A stretch of 5,786 bases of DNA from NCBI GenBank assembly GCA_964439135.1, contig CAYTNN010000255.1:1-5786 (forward strand), in the 5' to 3' direction. Within the stretch, counting starts at the first letter, position 1, and every line of letters starts with the position of its first letter. The position numbers and the translations under genes were made by a program. The notes under the pieces are model-generated. The model was not told where the DNA came from. It saw only the letters and a list, made by a program, of their open reading frames with translations, and did no database searches. This stretch comes from JAFGPJ01 sp964439135. Lineage in GTDB: Bacteria > Planctomycetota > Phycisphaerae > Sedimentisphaerales > Anaerobacaceae. Of this stretch, positions 1 to 5,741 are shown in pieces.

Positions 1-60
1 TATGGCCAAAGTAAACAGACATTGGAGAAATATTGTAAACCATGTAAGCCGGTCAAGTAG
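1..60 (+). CDS. Possible C-terminal tail of an unidentified upstream gene (5' end outside window)
   Basis: Frame 1 is open from the window edge to a TAG at 58-60 and encodes 19 residues, YGQSKQTLEKYCKPCKPVK. It is rich in lysine and has a C-x2-C pair near the end, which is plausible as a basic protein terminus. The repeat-rich non-coding sequence begins about 20 bases later, which fits a gene ending here. The fragment is too short to assign a family. The competing reading is a 37-codon ORF in frame 2 (ATG at 2, TGA at 113-115), but it runs into the repeat block at 81 and its start lies at the window edge with no visible ribosome binding site. An open frame of 19 codons can also arise by chance, so confidence is low. 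Confidence 0.3.
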   Translation, partial: YGQSKQTLEKYCKPCKPVK

Positions 61-80
61 GACAGCAAATCCCGGGCCGA

Positions 81-149
81 ACAGGATTGGGACGGACCCC
101 ATTTTACGGGGGTGAATTCAAGGTGTCCGCCTGCCCCATACAGGATTGG
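81..149. repeat. Hairpin block flanked by a 10-bp direct repeat
   Basis: ACAGGATTGG occurs at 81-90 and again at 140-149. Between the copies lie a short stem-loop (ACCCC at 96-100 against GGGGT at 109-113) and a second weak inverted pair (CGGAC 93-97 against GTCCG 125-129). The G/C-rich block with identical flanks resembles a remnant of a small intergenic repeat, or an insertion with a target duplication. No coding capacity is visible. Confidence 0.45.
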
Positions 150-285
150 CGTAACGATTGATTAATGATTATTTTCTATTGACTATTGACTATTTAGATT
201 CTTAGAGAATAAAATCATGCTGGACTGTATTTGATCGTTTCGTATGTGCGGGCCAAGAGACAGGCGTAACGATTGATTATTGATT
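148..285. repeat. Pair of 23-bp direct repeats 115 bp apart, with short A/T-rich tandem motifs
   Basis: A 23-bp unit beginning GGCGTAACGATTGATT is present at 148-170 and 263-285 with a single mismatch (22 of 23 identical). Just after the first copy, 176-193 contains three near-tandem 7-bp units of the form CTATTGA, CTATTGA, CTATTTA. The ten bases TATTTAGATT at 191-200 recur at 358-367. The whole tract from 116 to 403 has no convincing gene and appears to be built from decayed short repeats. Confidence 0.6.
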
Positions 286-297
286 CCGTCCAGGAAA

Positions 298-355
298 GGC
301 CGGATCTTCGATATTGAAGCGACGCGTAAATCCGGCCGCGAAGCGCGACGGATTT
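298..355. repeat. Two overlapping, mutually exclusive stem-loops
   Basis: GGCCGGAT (298-305) is complementary to ATCCGGCC (330-337), enclosing a small inner hairpin (CTTC 306-309 with GAAG 316-319). The segment AAATCCG (328-334) also pairs with CGGATTT (349-355), extended inward by CGCG (337-340) with CGCG (344-347) around an AAG loop. Both structures use bases 330-334, so only one can form at a time. There is no T-run after the second stem, so it is not a classical terminator. The block lies upstream of the predicted promoter of the next gene, so it would be transcribed only from further left or could act as DNA. Confidence 0.5.
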
Positions 356-403
356 ATTATTTAGATTGCTGGTTTGGCAGCACGAATTTATGCGAGTTGG
401 TAT

Positions 404-432
404 TTGATATTGGGTGCGTTACCCGATACTAT
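404..432 (+). promoter_or_regulatory. Candidate sigma70-type promoter for the lipoprotein gene
   Basis: TTGATA (404-409, 5 of 6 to the -35 consensus) is followed after 17 bases by TACTAT (427-432). TACTAT keeps the key A at position 2 and T at position 6 of a -10 box. Transcription would start near 439, about 38 bases before the ATG at 477. An overlapping TATAAG (430-435) looks better as a -10 hexamer but gives a 20-base spacer. Assigned from consensus alone. Confidence 0.45.
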
Positions 433-436
433 AAGA

Positions 437-454
437 GTACCCGTTAACGGTTAC
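437..454. promoter_or_regulatory. 18-bp near-perfect palindrome over the predicted transcription start, possible operator
   Basis: GTACCCGTTAACGGTTAC is symmetric at 16 of 18 bases, with a perfect 10-bp core CCGTTAACGG (441-450). The arms meet without a loop, which suits a dimeric DNA-binding protein better than an RNA hairpin. It covers the predicted +1 and lies before the ribosome binding site (465-469), a position typical of repressor operators. No regulator gene is visible in the window. Confidence 0.4.
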
Positions 455-476
455 CTCGAAAAGTAGGAGAAAGTTT

Positions 477-1388
477 ATGAGAATTACATTGTTGGCTCTC
501 ACCATTGTCTTGCTTGTTGTCGTAGGCTGTACGAGTGTAAAGAATGATATTACCACCACTTCAACACCGTCCGATGCGAAAGAGATCGGACAGTCTCCAA
601 AGCGGCATTCTTTCGAAGTGGGCCCTGAAGTGTATTACTTCAATTACCAGGAAAAGAGGCCGCTTGTAATCTTTGGCCAAGATTTCGACCAGGATGAGAC
701 CATTATGGAAGAGGACGGTATATTCTACGGAGTAACCGGCGTATATACCTTTCGTGAATGGGTCTCTGGATCCGGTGAGCAAGATTCGTTAGATGGCAAA
801 GGCCTGATGCTTCGTGCCGAAGGTCGGTTCGCTGTGGGCACAGTGGACTATGATGGGCAGACGCAGGGAGGTGAGCCCCTGACAATCTCCGATATTGACG
901 ACCGCACAATGGAATTGAGACCTCTGATCGGATTTAGTTCTATGGGCAAGACCGGCGAAGGCATTTTGTACACCGGTTTTGGTTACAGGTACCTCAATGA
1001 CGACTTGTCAAAATTCTACGGCGGTTATGAGAGAGAATCAAATTATTATTATATTCCAATAGGGATAACCGGGACGGGTCTGGAAAACGCGGATGGCTGG
1101 ACTACCGGTTTAACATTCGAGTTCGACTGTTTACTGAAAGGATTGCAAAAATCACATCTCAGTGATGCTGGTTTAGGTTTCTCCGATGTAGAAAACAAAC
1201 AGAACAAAGGATGGGGCTTGCGCGCCTCAATGAAATTTATAAGACGTGGAAACATGGCATTCGAACCGTTTGTCAGGCTTTGGGTAATTGACGATTCGGA
1301 AGTTAAGATAATTGAAGATGATGTCGCTGGTTATGAACCTAAAAACGAGACCTTCGAAGTTGGCGTTAATATTATGATGCGATTCTGA
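477..1388 (+). CDS. Predicted outer-membrane beta-barrel lipoprotein, unidentified family
   Basis: The start is well supported: AGGAG at 465-469 sits 7 bases before the ATG. The product has 303 residues. Residues 1-18 form a lipoprotein signal: a hydrophobic stretch (about 4-16) ending in the lipobox V-V-G-C with Cys18 as the lipidation site. After a polar linker rich in T, S and K (about 19-44) come about ten alternating-hydrophobicity segments rich in Tyr, Phe and Gly. They lie roughly at 45-56, 81-93, 110-125, 144-154, 161-172, 189-199, 206-217, 244-256, 260-271 and 291-303, the last ending in the aromatic residues M-R-F. That pattern is typical of a small outer-membrane beta-barrel. Motifs such as RYLNDD, YERESNYYYIPIG and GYEPKN resemble an uncharacterised barrel family I associate with other Gram-negative bacteria, but I cannot name it. 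Cys218 is the only other cysteine. No enzyme motif is visible. The gene seems monocistronic, with its own promoter and a structured repeat 67 bases downstream. Export and lipidation are well supported, the barrel fold is likely, and the function is unknown. Confidence 0.85.
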   Translation: MRITLLALTIVLLVVVGCTSVKNDITTTSTPSDAKEIGQSPKRHSFEVGPEVYYFNYQEKRPLVIFGQDFDQDETIMEEDGIFYGVTGVYTFREWVSGSGEQDSLDGKGLMLRAEGRFAVGTVDYDGQTQGGEPLTISDIDDRTMELRPLIGFSSMGKTGEGILYTGFGYRYLNDDLSKFYGGYERESNYYYIPIGITGTGLENADGWTTGLTFEFDCLLKGLQKSHLSDAGLGFSDVENKQNKGWGLRASMKFIRRGNMAFEPFVRLWVIDDSEVKIIEDDVAGYEPKNETFEVGVNIMMRF

Positions 1389-1455
1389 TATTTCTACCGT
1401 CAGATGAGGTTTGGAAATGCCAATATTTGGATGCAAGTGAATTAATTAGGACGAA

Positions 1456-1610
1456 GGGGCTGTTGACAAAGTCCCACTGTGAAGGTTGAGATTGCCGCGC
1501 GATTCTTCGAATCGGCTCCTTGGGGCCAGGCCCGCAATGACACGGAGATACAATTCTTGTCATTGCGAGGAGCGCAGCGACGAAGCAATCTCACGTTTTT
1601 CAACAGCCCC
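1456..1610. mobile_element. 155-bp nested inverted-repeat element (MITE- or REP-like)
   Basis: The ends are inverted repeats: GGGGCTGTTGA at 1456-1466 matches the complement of the right end (1600-1610), and the match continues to 14 of 15 bases. Inside is a second pair, TGAGATTGC (1487-1495) with GCAATCTCA (1585-1593). Inside that is a third, CGCAATGACA (1533-1542) with TGTCATTGCG (1558-1567), around a 15-base loop. Further small hairpins occur (GATTC-TTC-GAATC at 1501-1513; GGGCC-A-GGCCC at 1523-1533). The right arm from 1560 contains the 'CATTGCGAGGAGCG...GACGAAGCAATCTC' type of intergenic repeat that I recall from many unrelated bacterial genomes. No transposase is encoded, so any movement would need a transposase supplied from elsewhere. 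No clean target-site duplication abuts the ends. Confidence 0.65.
1487..1600 (+). terminator. Possible terminator for the lipoprotein gene formed by the nested repeat
   Basis: The outer stem TGAGATTGC/GCAATCTCA (1487-1495 with 1585-1593) is followed by CGTTTTT (1594-1600), a T-run placed as in an intrinsic terminator. The loop is large (89 bases) but is itself folded by inner stems. No better terminator is visible between the stop at 1388 and the next promoter. The element may therefore end transcription of the upstream gene, though the T-run may merely be part of the element's end. Confidence 0.3.
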
Positions 1611-1916
1611 ATAGCTACCTATTAATGGCTTAGGACAGTACACAGAAAAGGGTGACTGCTCCGAATAAAAACCCAAATCTTTACAATTGATAACTTTGCC
1701 GGGCAAGGCTAAATTTTCAGAAAAGAGATCGTTCCAAAAGCTTCAAAAAGGGCTCTGGCTTCAGGCACTCATGCCTAACTGTCATGTGTGCACGCTTCAC
1801 CAGGCAAAAATTATCCTTATTTGTAGATCAACTCTATAAAATGAAAAAAGCTTCAAAAAAGATTGTTTTTACGCTCCCGCATCGGTAATTCGCATAATCC
1901 CGGCCCGAAATTTTTC
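1611..1916. other. Non-coding interval, no gene recognised
   Basis: I find no convincing gene, tRNA or known riboswitch here. What can be seen is a 14-bp direct repeat AAAAGCTTCAAAAA at 1736-1749 and 1846-1859, and a small hairpin AGGCA-CTCA-TGCCT at 1763-1776. There is also a 15-codon ORF (ATG 1841, stop 1886-1888) starting M-K-K-A-S-K-K with no ribosome binding site, probably chance. An inverted pair CCCGGC (1899-1904) with GCCGGG (1927-1932) brackets the -35 box of the next promoter. Confidence 0.5.
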
Positions 1917-1946
1917 TTGACGCGAAGCCGGGTAATGTGGTATAAG
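1917..1946 (+). promoter_or_regulatory. Extended -10 promoter for the LamG protein gene
   Basis: TTGACG (1917-1922, 5 of 6 to the -35 consensus) and TATAAG (1941-1946, 5 of 6 to the -10 consensus) are 18 bases apart. A TG at 1938-1939 gives the extended -10 form TGnTATAAG. Transcription would begin near 1953, leaving an untranslated leader of about 205 bases before the ATG at 2159. The inverted pair CCCGGC/GCCGGG (1899-1904, 1927-1932) surrounds the -35 box and could bind a regulator. This is the best promoter match in the window. Confidence 0.6.
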
Positions 1947-2016
1947 CTAATATTGTTGAAACGTGTACTTTTGTCGGCACGTATCTAAGAGATTTCTGCT
2001 TCACGACAATACAGTA

Positions 2017-2044
2017 GTAAGGGCGGTTCGCGAACCGCCCCTAC
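2017..2044. repeat. 28-bp palindrome with a 20-bp perfect core in the leader of the LamG gene
   Basis: GGGCGGTTCGCGAACCGCCC (2021-2040) equals its own reverse complement. Flanking GTA (2017-2019) and TAC (2042-2044) extend the symmetry to 26 of 28 bases, broken only at 2020/2041. As RNA it would form a very stable hairpin about 65 bases after the predicted transcription start. I recall very similar palindromes with flanking GTAG/CTAC as dispersed intergenic repeats in several bacterial groups, so a REP-like origin is as likely as gene-specific regulation. It lacks a following T-run and is not a terminator. Confidence 0.7.
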
Positions 2045-2158
2045 AAGGAAGGAGGTAGCGACAAATCGAAACAAAATATCCTGGGCAGAGATTTAGTGTG
2101 ATAAAGGCAGCAATCATTATCAACCGTTTAATCTTAACTTTTTGACAGGAGGATTATC

Positions 2159-5100
2159 ATGTGCAGGAAATTAATTTGCTTATTAACTTTTATTGTTGTG
2201 CTGGGCACAGCAGGCAATGCCTCTGCTGACCTGGTAGGGTACTGGAGGCTTGATGATGGCTCGGGAACCATTGCCTACGATTCGAGCGGCAATGGCCACG
2301 ACGGTACCCTTGAAGGCGATCCGCAGTGGGTGGCCGGTATGTACGGCCAAGCGCTGGATTTTGACGGAACTGACGATTATGTTGATATTGGATTAGGCGC
2401 CGGCGATTACTTTACCACTTTGAACAGTGGTTTTACCGTTGTCGGATGGATTAACCGTGCCAGTACCGGTACGTATGATATCGTTTTTGGTGCCGGCCGG
2501 AATCCTGTTGGTACCACGGCAGGAGATGACAATAATGGTTGGAAGTTCGGTATTGATTCGAGTGACGTGATTAAATTCACAACGCTGGGCATACTGGATT
2601 ACACAAGTTCGGTGGGAGTTCCGGTCGGAGAATGGGCACACATAGCTGCCACGTTTAATGAGGCCGGAACTGAAGTACAGATTTATCTCAACGGCACTCT
2701 CGTAGATACAATCAGCGGTAACGGCCCCGCTAATCCGGCGACCGGATTATACGCGGTGGGTTTTGGAGGAACCGGGGCACTTGAATTCTTCGATGGCATG
2801 CTTGATGAAGTACGCGTTTACAATCAAGTGCTGACGGATCCCGAGATTCTGGTTGCCATGGAAGGCAGCAAGGGATATCCATACGCCCTTGGGCCCACTC
2901 CGGAGGATGGTACCCTTTATGCCGATACGTGGGTAACCCTTGGCTGGAAGGCGGGAGATTTTGCGGTTTCACATGATGTATATATGGGCGATAATTTTGA
3001 CGATGTAAACGACGGCATCGGCGACACATTCCGGGGCAACCAGGCCTTGGACTTGACGTACTTCGTCGCGGGCTTTACCGGTTTTTCTTATCCTGATGGC
3101 CTGGTTCCCGGAACAACCTACTACTGGCGAATCGATGAAGTCAATGATGCCGACCCGAACAGTCCGTGGAAAGGCCCCGTCTGGAGCTTTACGGTTCCGC
3201 CCAAAAAGGCGTATGATCCTGTTCCCGGGGACGGCAGCGGATTTTTAGCCGCCGATGCAACGACTTTGAGCTGGACGGCGGGTTTCGGCACGAAATTACA
3301 TATCATCTACTTCGGCGACGACTTCGATACCGTAGCGAATGCCACCGGAGGCTCGCAGCAGGGAACTGCATATTATACGACAGATCCACTTGAATTAGAT
3401 AAGACTTACTACTGGCGTGTCGATCAGTTCGATGGCGCCGTCACGCATACAGGCGATGTCTGGAGCTTCAGCACCCGGCCCGAAATACCCATTAGCGATC
3501 CCAATCTTGTCGGCTGGTGGAAGCTTGACGAGGGCATGGGTGATATTGTGCTCGACTGGTCCGGCCACGACAACCACGGAACGCTGGCGAACGGCCCGAT
3601 ATGGGCCGAAGGTAACGACGGAGGTGCGCTGCAATTCGACGGCAGTAATGATTACGTTAATCTGGGTACCCCGGCTGAATTGTATATACCCGATAATTAC
3701 ACTTACTCCGCCTGGTTCAGGGTCGGCGAGGACATAAACGGCGATAGTGATGCCCAGTATCTGCTGTGTATCGGTTCGAGAAGCGACCTTGTTTTCGGCG
3801 TAGAGGACGCTGTCGGCGTAGATGGAGACCTTGCATTACACTACTATGATACCGCACCCGGTTTCAACTCATTGGGTATGGGTAAAACCGTTTGGTCTTC
3901 GGGTGATTGGCACATGGTTGCCGGGACTAAAGACTCAGCCGGCCATAAAATATATCTGGATGGTGAATTAAGGAATTCAGACACAAACACAAATGACGAT
4001 AATTATAACACCACCAGGATGATTTCAATAGGTGCGATGGGCTGGAACAACGATGAATATTTCAACGGCACCATCGATGATGTGCGCATTTACAACAGGA
4101 CGCTGACACAGGATGAGATTCAGAAGATTATGCGTGGCGACCTGTTCGTTGCCTGGAGTCCGAGTCCGGCCAACGGAGCAACGCCGGGTGTTGACGAGGC
4201 TATGCCCCTTAGCTGGTCACCGGGAGATAGCGTTTCGCAGCACGATGTGTATTTCGGCACCGATATGGACGCTGTCGCCAACGCCGATGAGTCCGATACG
4301 ACAGACATATATCGAGGCCGCCAGAGCGGTACGAGCTATGCTCCCCCCGAAGGTATCGAATGGGGCGGCGGGCCGTACTACTGGCGAATCGACGAGTACA
4401 ATACCGACGGCTCGATCAGCAAAGGCAGAATCTGGAGATTTACGGTAGCCGACTATATTCTCGTGGACGACTTTGAAAGCTACGATGCCGGCGAGAACCA
4501 GATATGGTATGCCTGGCATGACGGCCTTGGCTATGGCGCGCTTGGTACTGAGAATTACTTCGCCGGTAATGGCACAGGTGCCGCTGTCGGCGACGAAACC
4601 TCCTCTTCTTATACCGAGGAAAGTATCGTCAACGGCGGCCGTCAGTCAATGCCGGTTGTCTACGACAACAACAAGCAGGGCTATTCGAAGTATTCGGAAG
4701 TAGAAATCACGTTGACAGAGCTGCGCAACTGGACTAAGGATGACGTTACGGAATTGTCGCTGTGGTTCAGAGGTCACCCGGGATCGGTCGGCAGCTTTGT
4801 CGAAGCCCCGGTCGGCACCTACACGATGATCGGCTCGGGCACCGATATCTGGGACGTTAGCGGAATCGGAACAGGTTACCACGATGAGTTCCACTTTGCT
4901 TACAGGACGCTCACCGGCGCCGGCTCGATTGTCGCGAGAGTCGAAAGCGTGGAGAACACAAACGCCTGGGCAAAGGCCGGCGTGATGATTCGCGAAACGC
5001 TTGATGCGGACTCCGTACATGCGATGATGGCAGTAACGCCCGCTTCAGGAGTATCCTTCCAGCGACGCAACGTAACCGGCGATACGAGCGCCGGCGATAC

Positions 5101-5629
5101 GACAGCAGGAATCTCCGCGCCGTACTGGGTGAAGATAGAGCGTGACTTATCCGGCAACTTTTCAACTTACCATTCGGCTAACGGCTCTACCTGGCAGATG
5201 CAGGGAACGCCGGACAATATCTCAATGAGCTCGAATGTCTATATCGGCCTTGCAGTGACAAGCCATGATGCTGCTTTGACATGCCAGGCGGTATTCTCCA
5301 ATGTCACGACTACCGGCACGGTTGGTCCCCAGTGGGCACACCAGGATATCGGTATCGCCAGCAACGCCGAGGAGCCGATGTATGTAGCTATATCCAACAT
5401 CACAGGCACGCCTGCGGTGGTGGTCCACGATGATCCGGCTGCGGCAACGATTGATGCCTGGACGGAGTGGGTTATCCCCCTGCAGGCATTCGCCGACCAG
5501 GGCATCGTCCTGACAGATGTGGACAGTATCGCGATCGGCCTTGGAACCCAGGGCAATATGACAGTGCCCGGCGGTTCCGGCAAAATGTATTTCGACGATA
5601 TCCGGCTTTATCGTACACGTCCGGAATAG
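2159..5629 (+). CDS. Secreted multidomain LamG/Fn3-like protein with a split C-terminal jelly roll, probable glycan-binding surface protein
   Basis: The start is set by AGGAGG (2147-2152), 6 bases before the ATG. Residues 1-23 are a Sec signal peptide (cleavage predicted after A-S-A at 21-23). Domains in order: LamG-like jelly roll 1 (about 24-233; LVGYWRLDDGSG, FDGTDDYVDIG, LDEVRVYNQVLT); two Fn3-like modules (about 240-346 and 351-440); LamG 2 (about 449-657; LVGWWKLDEGMG, IDDVRIYNRTLT); a third Fn3-like module (661-763); and a C-terminal region (766-1152). The Fn3-like modules share HDVY/HIIY-x-G, YYWR[IV]D and WSFT/WRFT motifs. In the C-terminal region, DDFESY and LSLWFRG at the front and EEPMYV, AVVVHDDP, WTEWVIPL and YFDDIRLY at the back look like halves of one jelly roll. 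They are separated by a DUF1349-like segment (about 876-1057; WAKAGVMIRETL, PYWVKIERD, NVYIGLAVTSHD). LamG domains usually bind glycans or proteins; no catalytic motif, dockerin, PEP-CTERM sequence or transmembrane anchor is visible. The protein may be an adhesin, a polysaccharide-binding protein or a matrix protein. Domain and export calls are firm; the ligand is unknown. Confidence 0.93.
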   Translation: MCRKLICLLTFIVVLGTAGNASADLVGYWRLDDGSGTIAYDSSGNGHDGTLEGDPQWVAGMYGQALDFDGTDDYVDIGLGAGDYFTTLNSGFTVVGWINRASTGTYDIVFGAGRNPVGTTAGDDNNGWKFGIDSSDVIKFTTLGILDYTSSVGVPVGEWAHIAATFNEAGTEVQIYLNGTLVDTISGNGPANPATGLYAVGFGGTGALEFFDGMLDEVRVYNQVLTDPEILVAMEGSKGYPYALGPTPEDGTLYADTWVTLGWKAGDFAVSHDVYMGDNFDDVNDGIGDTFRGNQALDLTYFVAGFTGFSYPDGLVPGTTYYWRIDEVNDADPNSPWKGPVWSFTVPPKKAYDPVPGDGSGFLAADATTLSWTAGFGTKLHIIYFGDDFDTVANATGGSQQGTAYYTTDPLELDKTYYWRVDQFDGAVTHTGDVWSFSTRPEIPISDPNLVGWWKLDEGMGDIVLDWSGHDNHGTLANGPIWAEGNDGGALQFDGSNDYVNLGTPAELYIPDNYTYSAWFRVGEDINGDSDAQYLLCIGSRSDLVFGVEDAVGVDGDLALHYYDTAPGFNSLGMGKTVWSSGDWHMVAGTKDSAGHKIYLDGELRNSDTNTNDDNYNTTRMISIGAMGWNNDEYFNGTIDDVRIYNRTLTQDEIQKIMRGDLFVAWSPSPANGATPGVDEAMPLSWSPGDSVSQHDVYFGTDMDAVANADESDTTDIYRGRQSGTSYAPPEGIEWGGGPYYWRIDEYNTDGSISKGRIWRFTVADYILVDDFESYDAGENQIWYAWHDGLGYGALGTENYFAGNGTGAAVGDETSSSYTEESIVNGGRQSMPVVYDNNKQGYSKYSEVEITLTELRNWTKDDVTELSLWFRGHPGSVGSFVEAPVGTYTMIGSGTDIWDVSGIGTGYHDEFHFAYRTLTGAGSIVARVESVENTNAWAKAGVMIRETLDADSVHAMMAVTPASGVSFQRRNVTGDTSAGDTTAGISAPYWVKIERDLSGNFSTYHSANGSTWQMQGTPDNISMSSNVYIGLAVTSHDAALTCQAVFSNVTTTGTVGPQWAHQDIGIASNAEEPMYVAISNITGTPAVVVHDDPAAATIDAWTEWVIPLQAFADQGIVLTDVDSIAIGLGTQGNMTVPGGSGKMYFDDIRLYRTRPE

Positions 5630-5679
5630 GAAGCTCAGCCATAAGATGCGATATGGCGGGTTTGCAATTAGTATCATTT

Positions 5680-5722
5680 CGGGGTCTATGCTAACTGTTT
5701 GGCATAGGCCCCGGTTGTTTTT
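5680..5722 (+). terminator. Strong intrinsic terminator of the LamG gene
   Basis: CGGGGTCTATGC (5680-5691) pairs with GCATAGGCCCCG (5702-5713) over 12 base pairs with one G-T wobble, around a 10-base loop, and is followed by TTGTTTTT (5715-5722). It lies 51 bases after the stop codon. The complementary strand has no T-run after the stem, so it works in the plus direction only. It marks the end of the transcription unit. Confidence 0.9.
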
Positions 5723-5741
5723 AAAGCAAAAGAGGGGATTT

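Noticed and set aside
2..115. 37-codon ORF starting ATG at position 2
   Set aside because: It runs into the repeat block at 81-115, its start is at the window edge with no visible ribosome binding site, and the frame-1 tail ending at 60 is at least as plausible.
148..285. CRISPR array from the two 23-bp repeats
   Set aside because: There are only two copies with a 92-base gap, no further units, and no cas genes.
1372..1563. 63-codon minus-strand ORF over the nested repeat element
   Set aside because: Its frame lies on inverted-repeat sequence and the end of the barrel gene. The product is explained by repeat sequence rather than by coding selection.
1841..1888. 15-codon ORF starting M-K-K-A-S-K-K
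   Set aside because: There is no Shine-Dalgarno, it is very short, and the A-rich start is shared with the direct repeat at 1736, so chance is likely.
2142..2147. TTGACA resembling a -35 box just before the LamG gene
   Set aside because: It overlaps the ribosome binding site, and a matching -10 would fall inside the coding sequence.
1953..2158. Riboswitch (for example cyclic di-GMP type) in the long leader
   Set aside because: Apart from the palindrome I could not match the conserved cores of known riboswitch classes.
3417..3737. 106-codon plus-strand ORF in another frame within LamG domain 2
   Set aside because: It overlaps a well-supported reading frame and encodes a low-complexity Ser/Thr/Pro-rich product typical of a frame-shifted shadow.
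4646..5020. 124-codon ORF on the minus strand inside the LamG gene
   Set aside because: It is antisense to conserved domain sequence, its product is rich in Arg, Val and Ala without motifs, and no ribosome binding site was noted.
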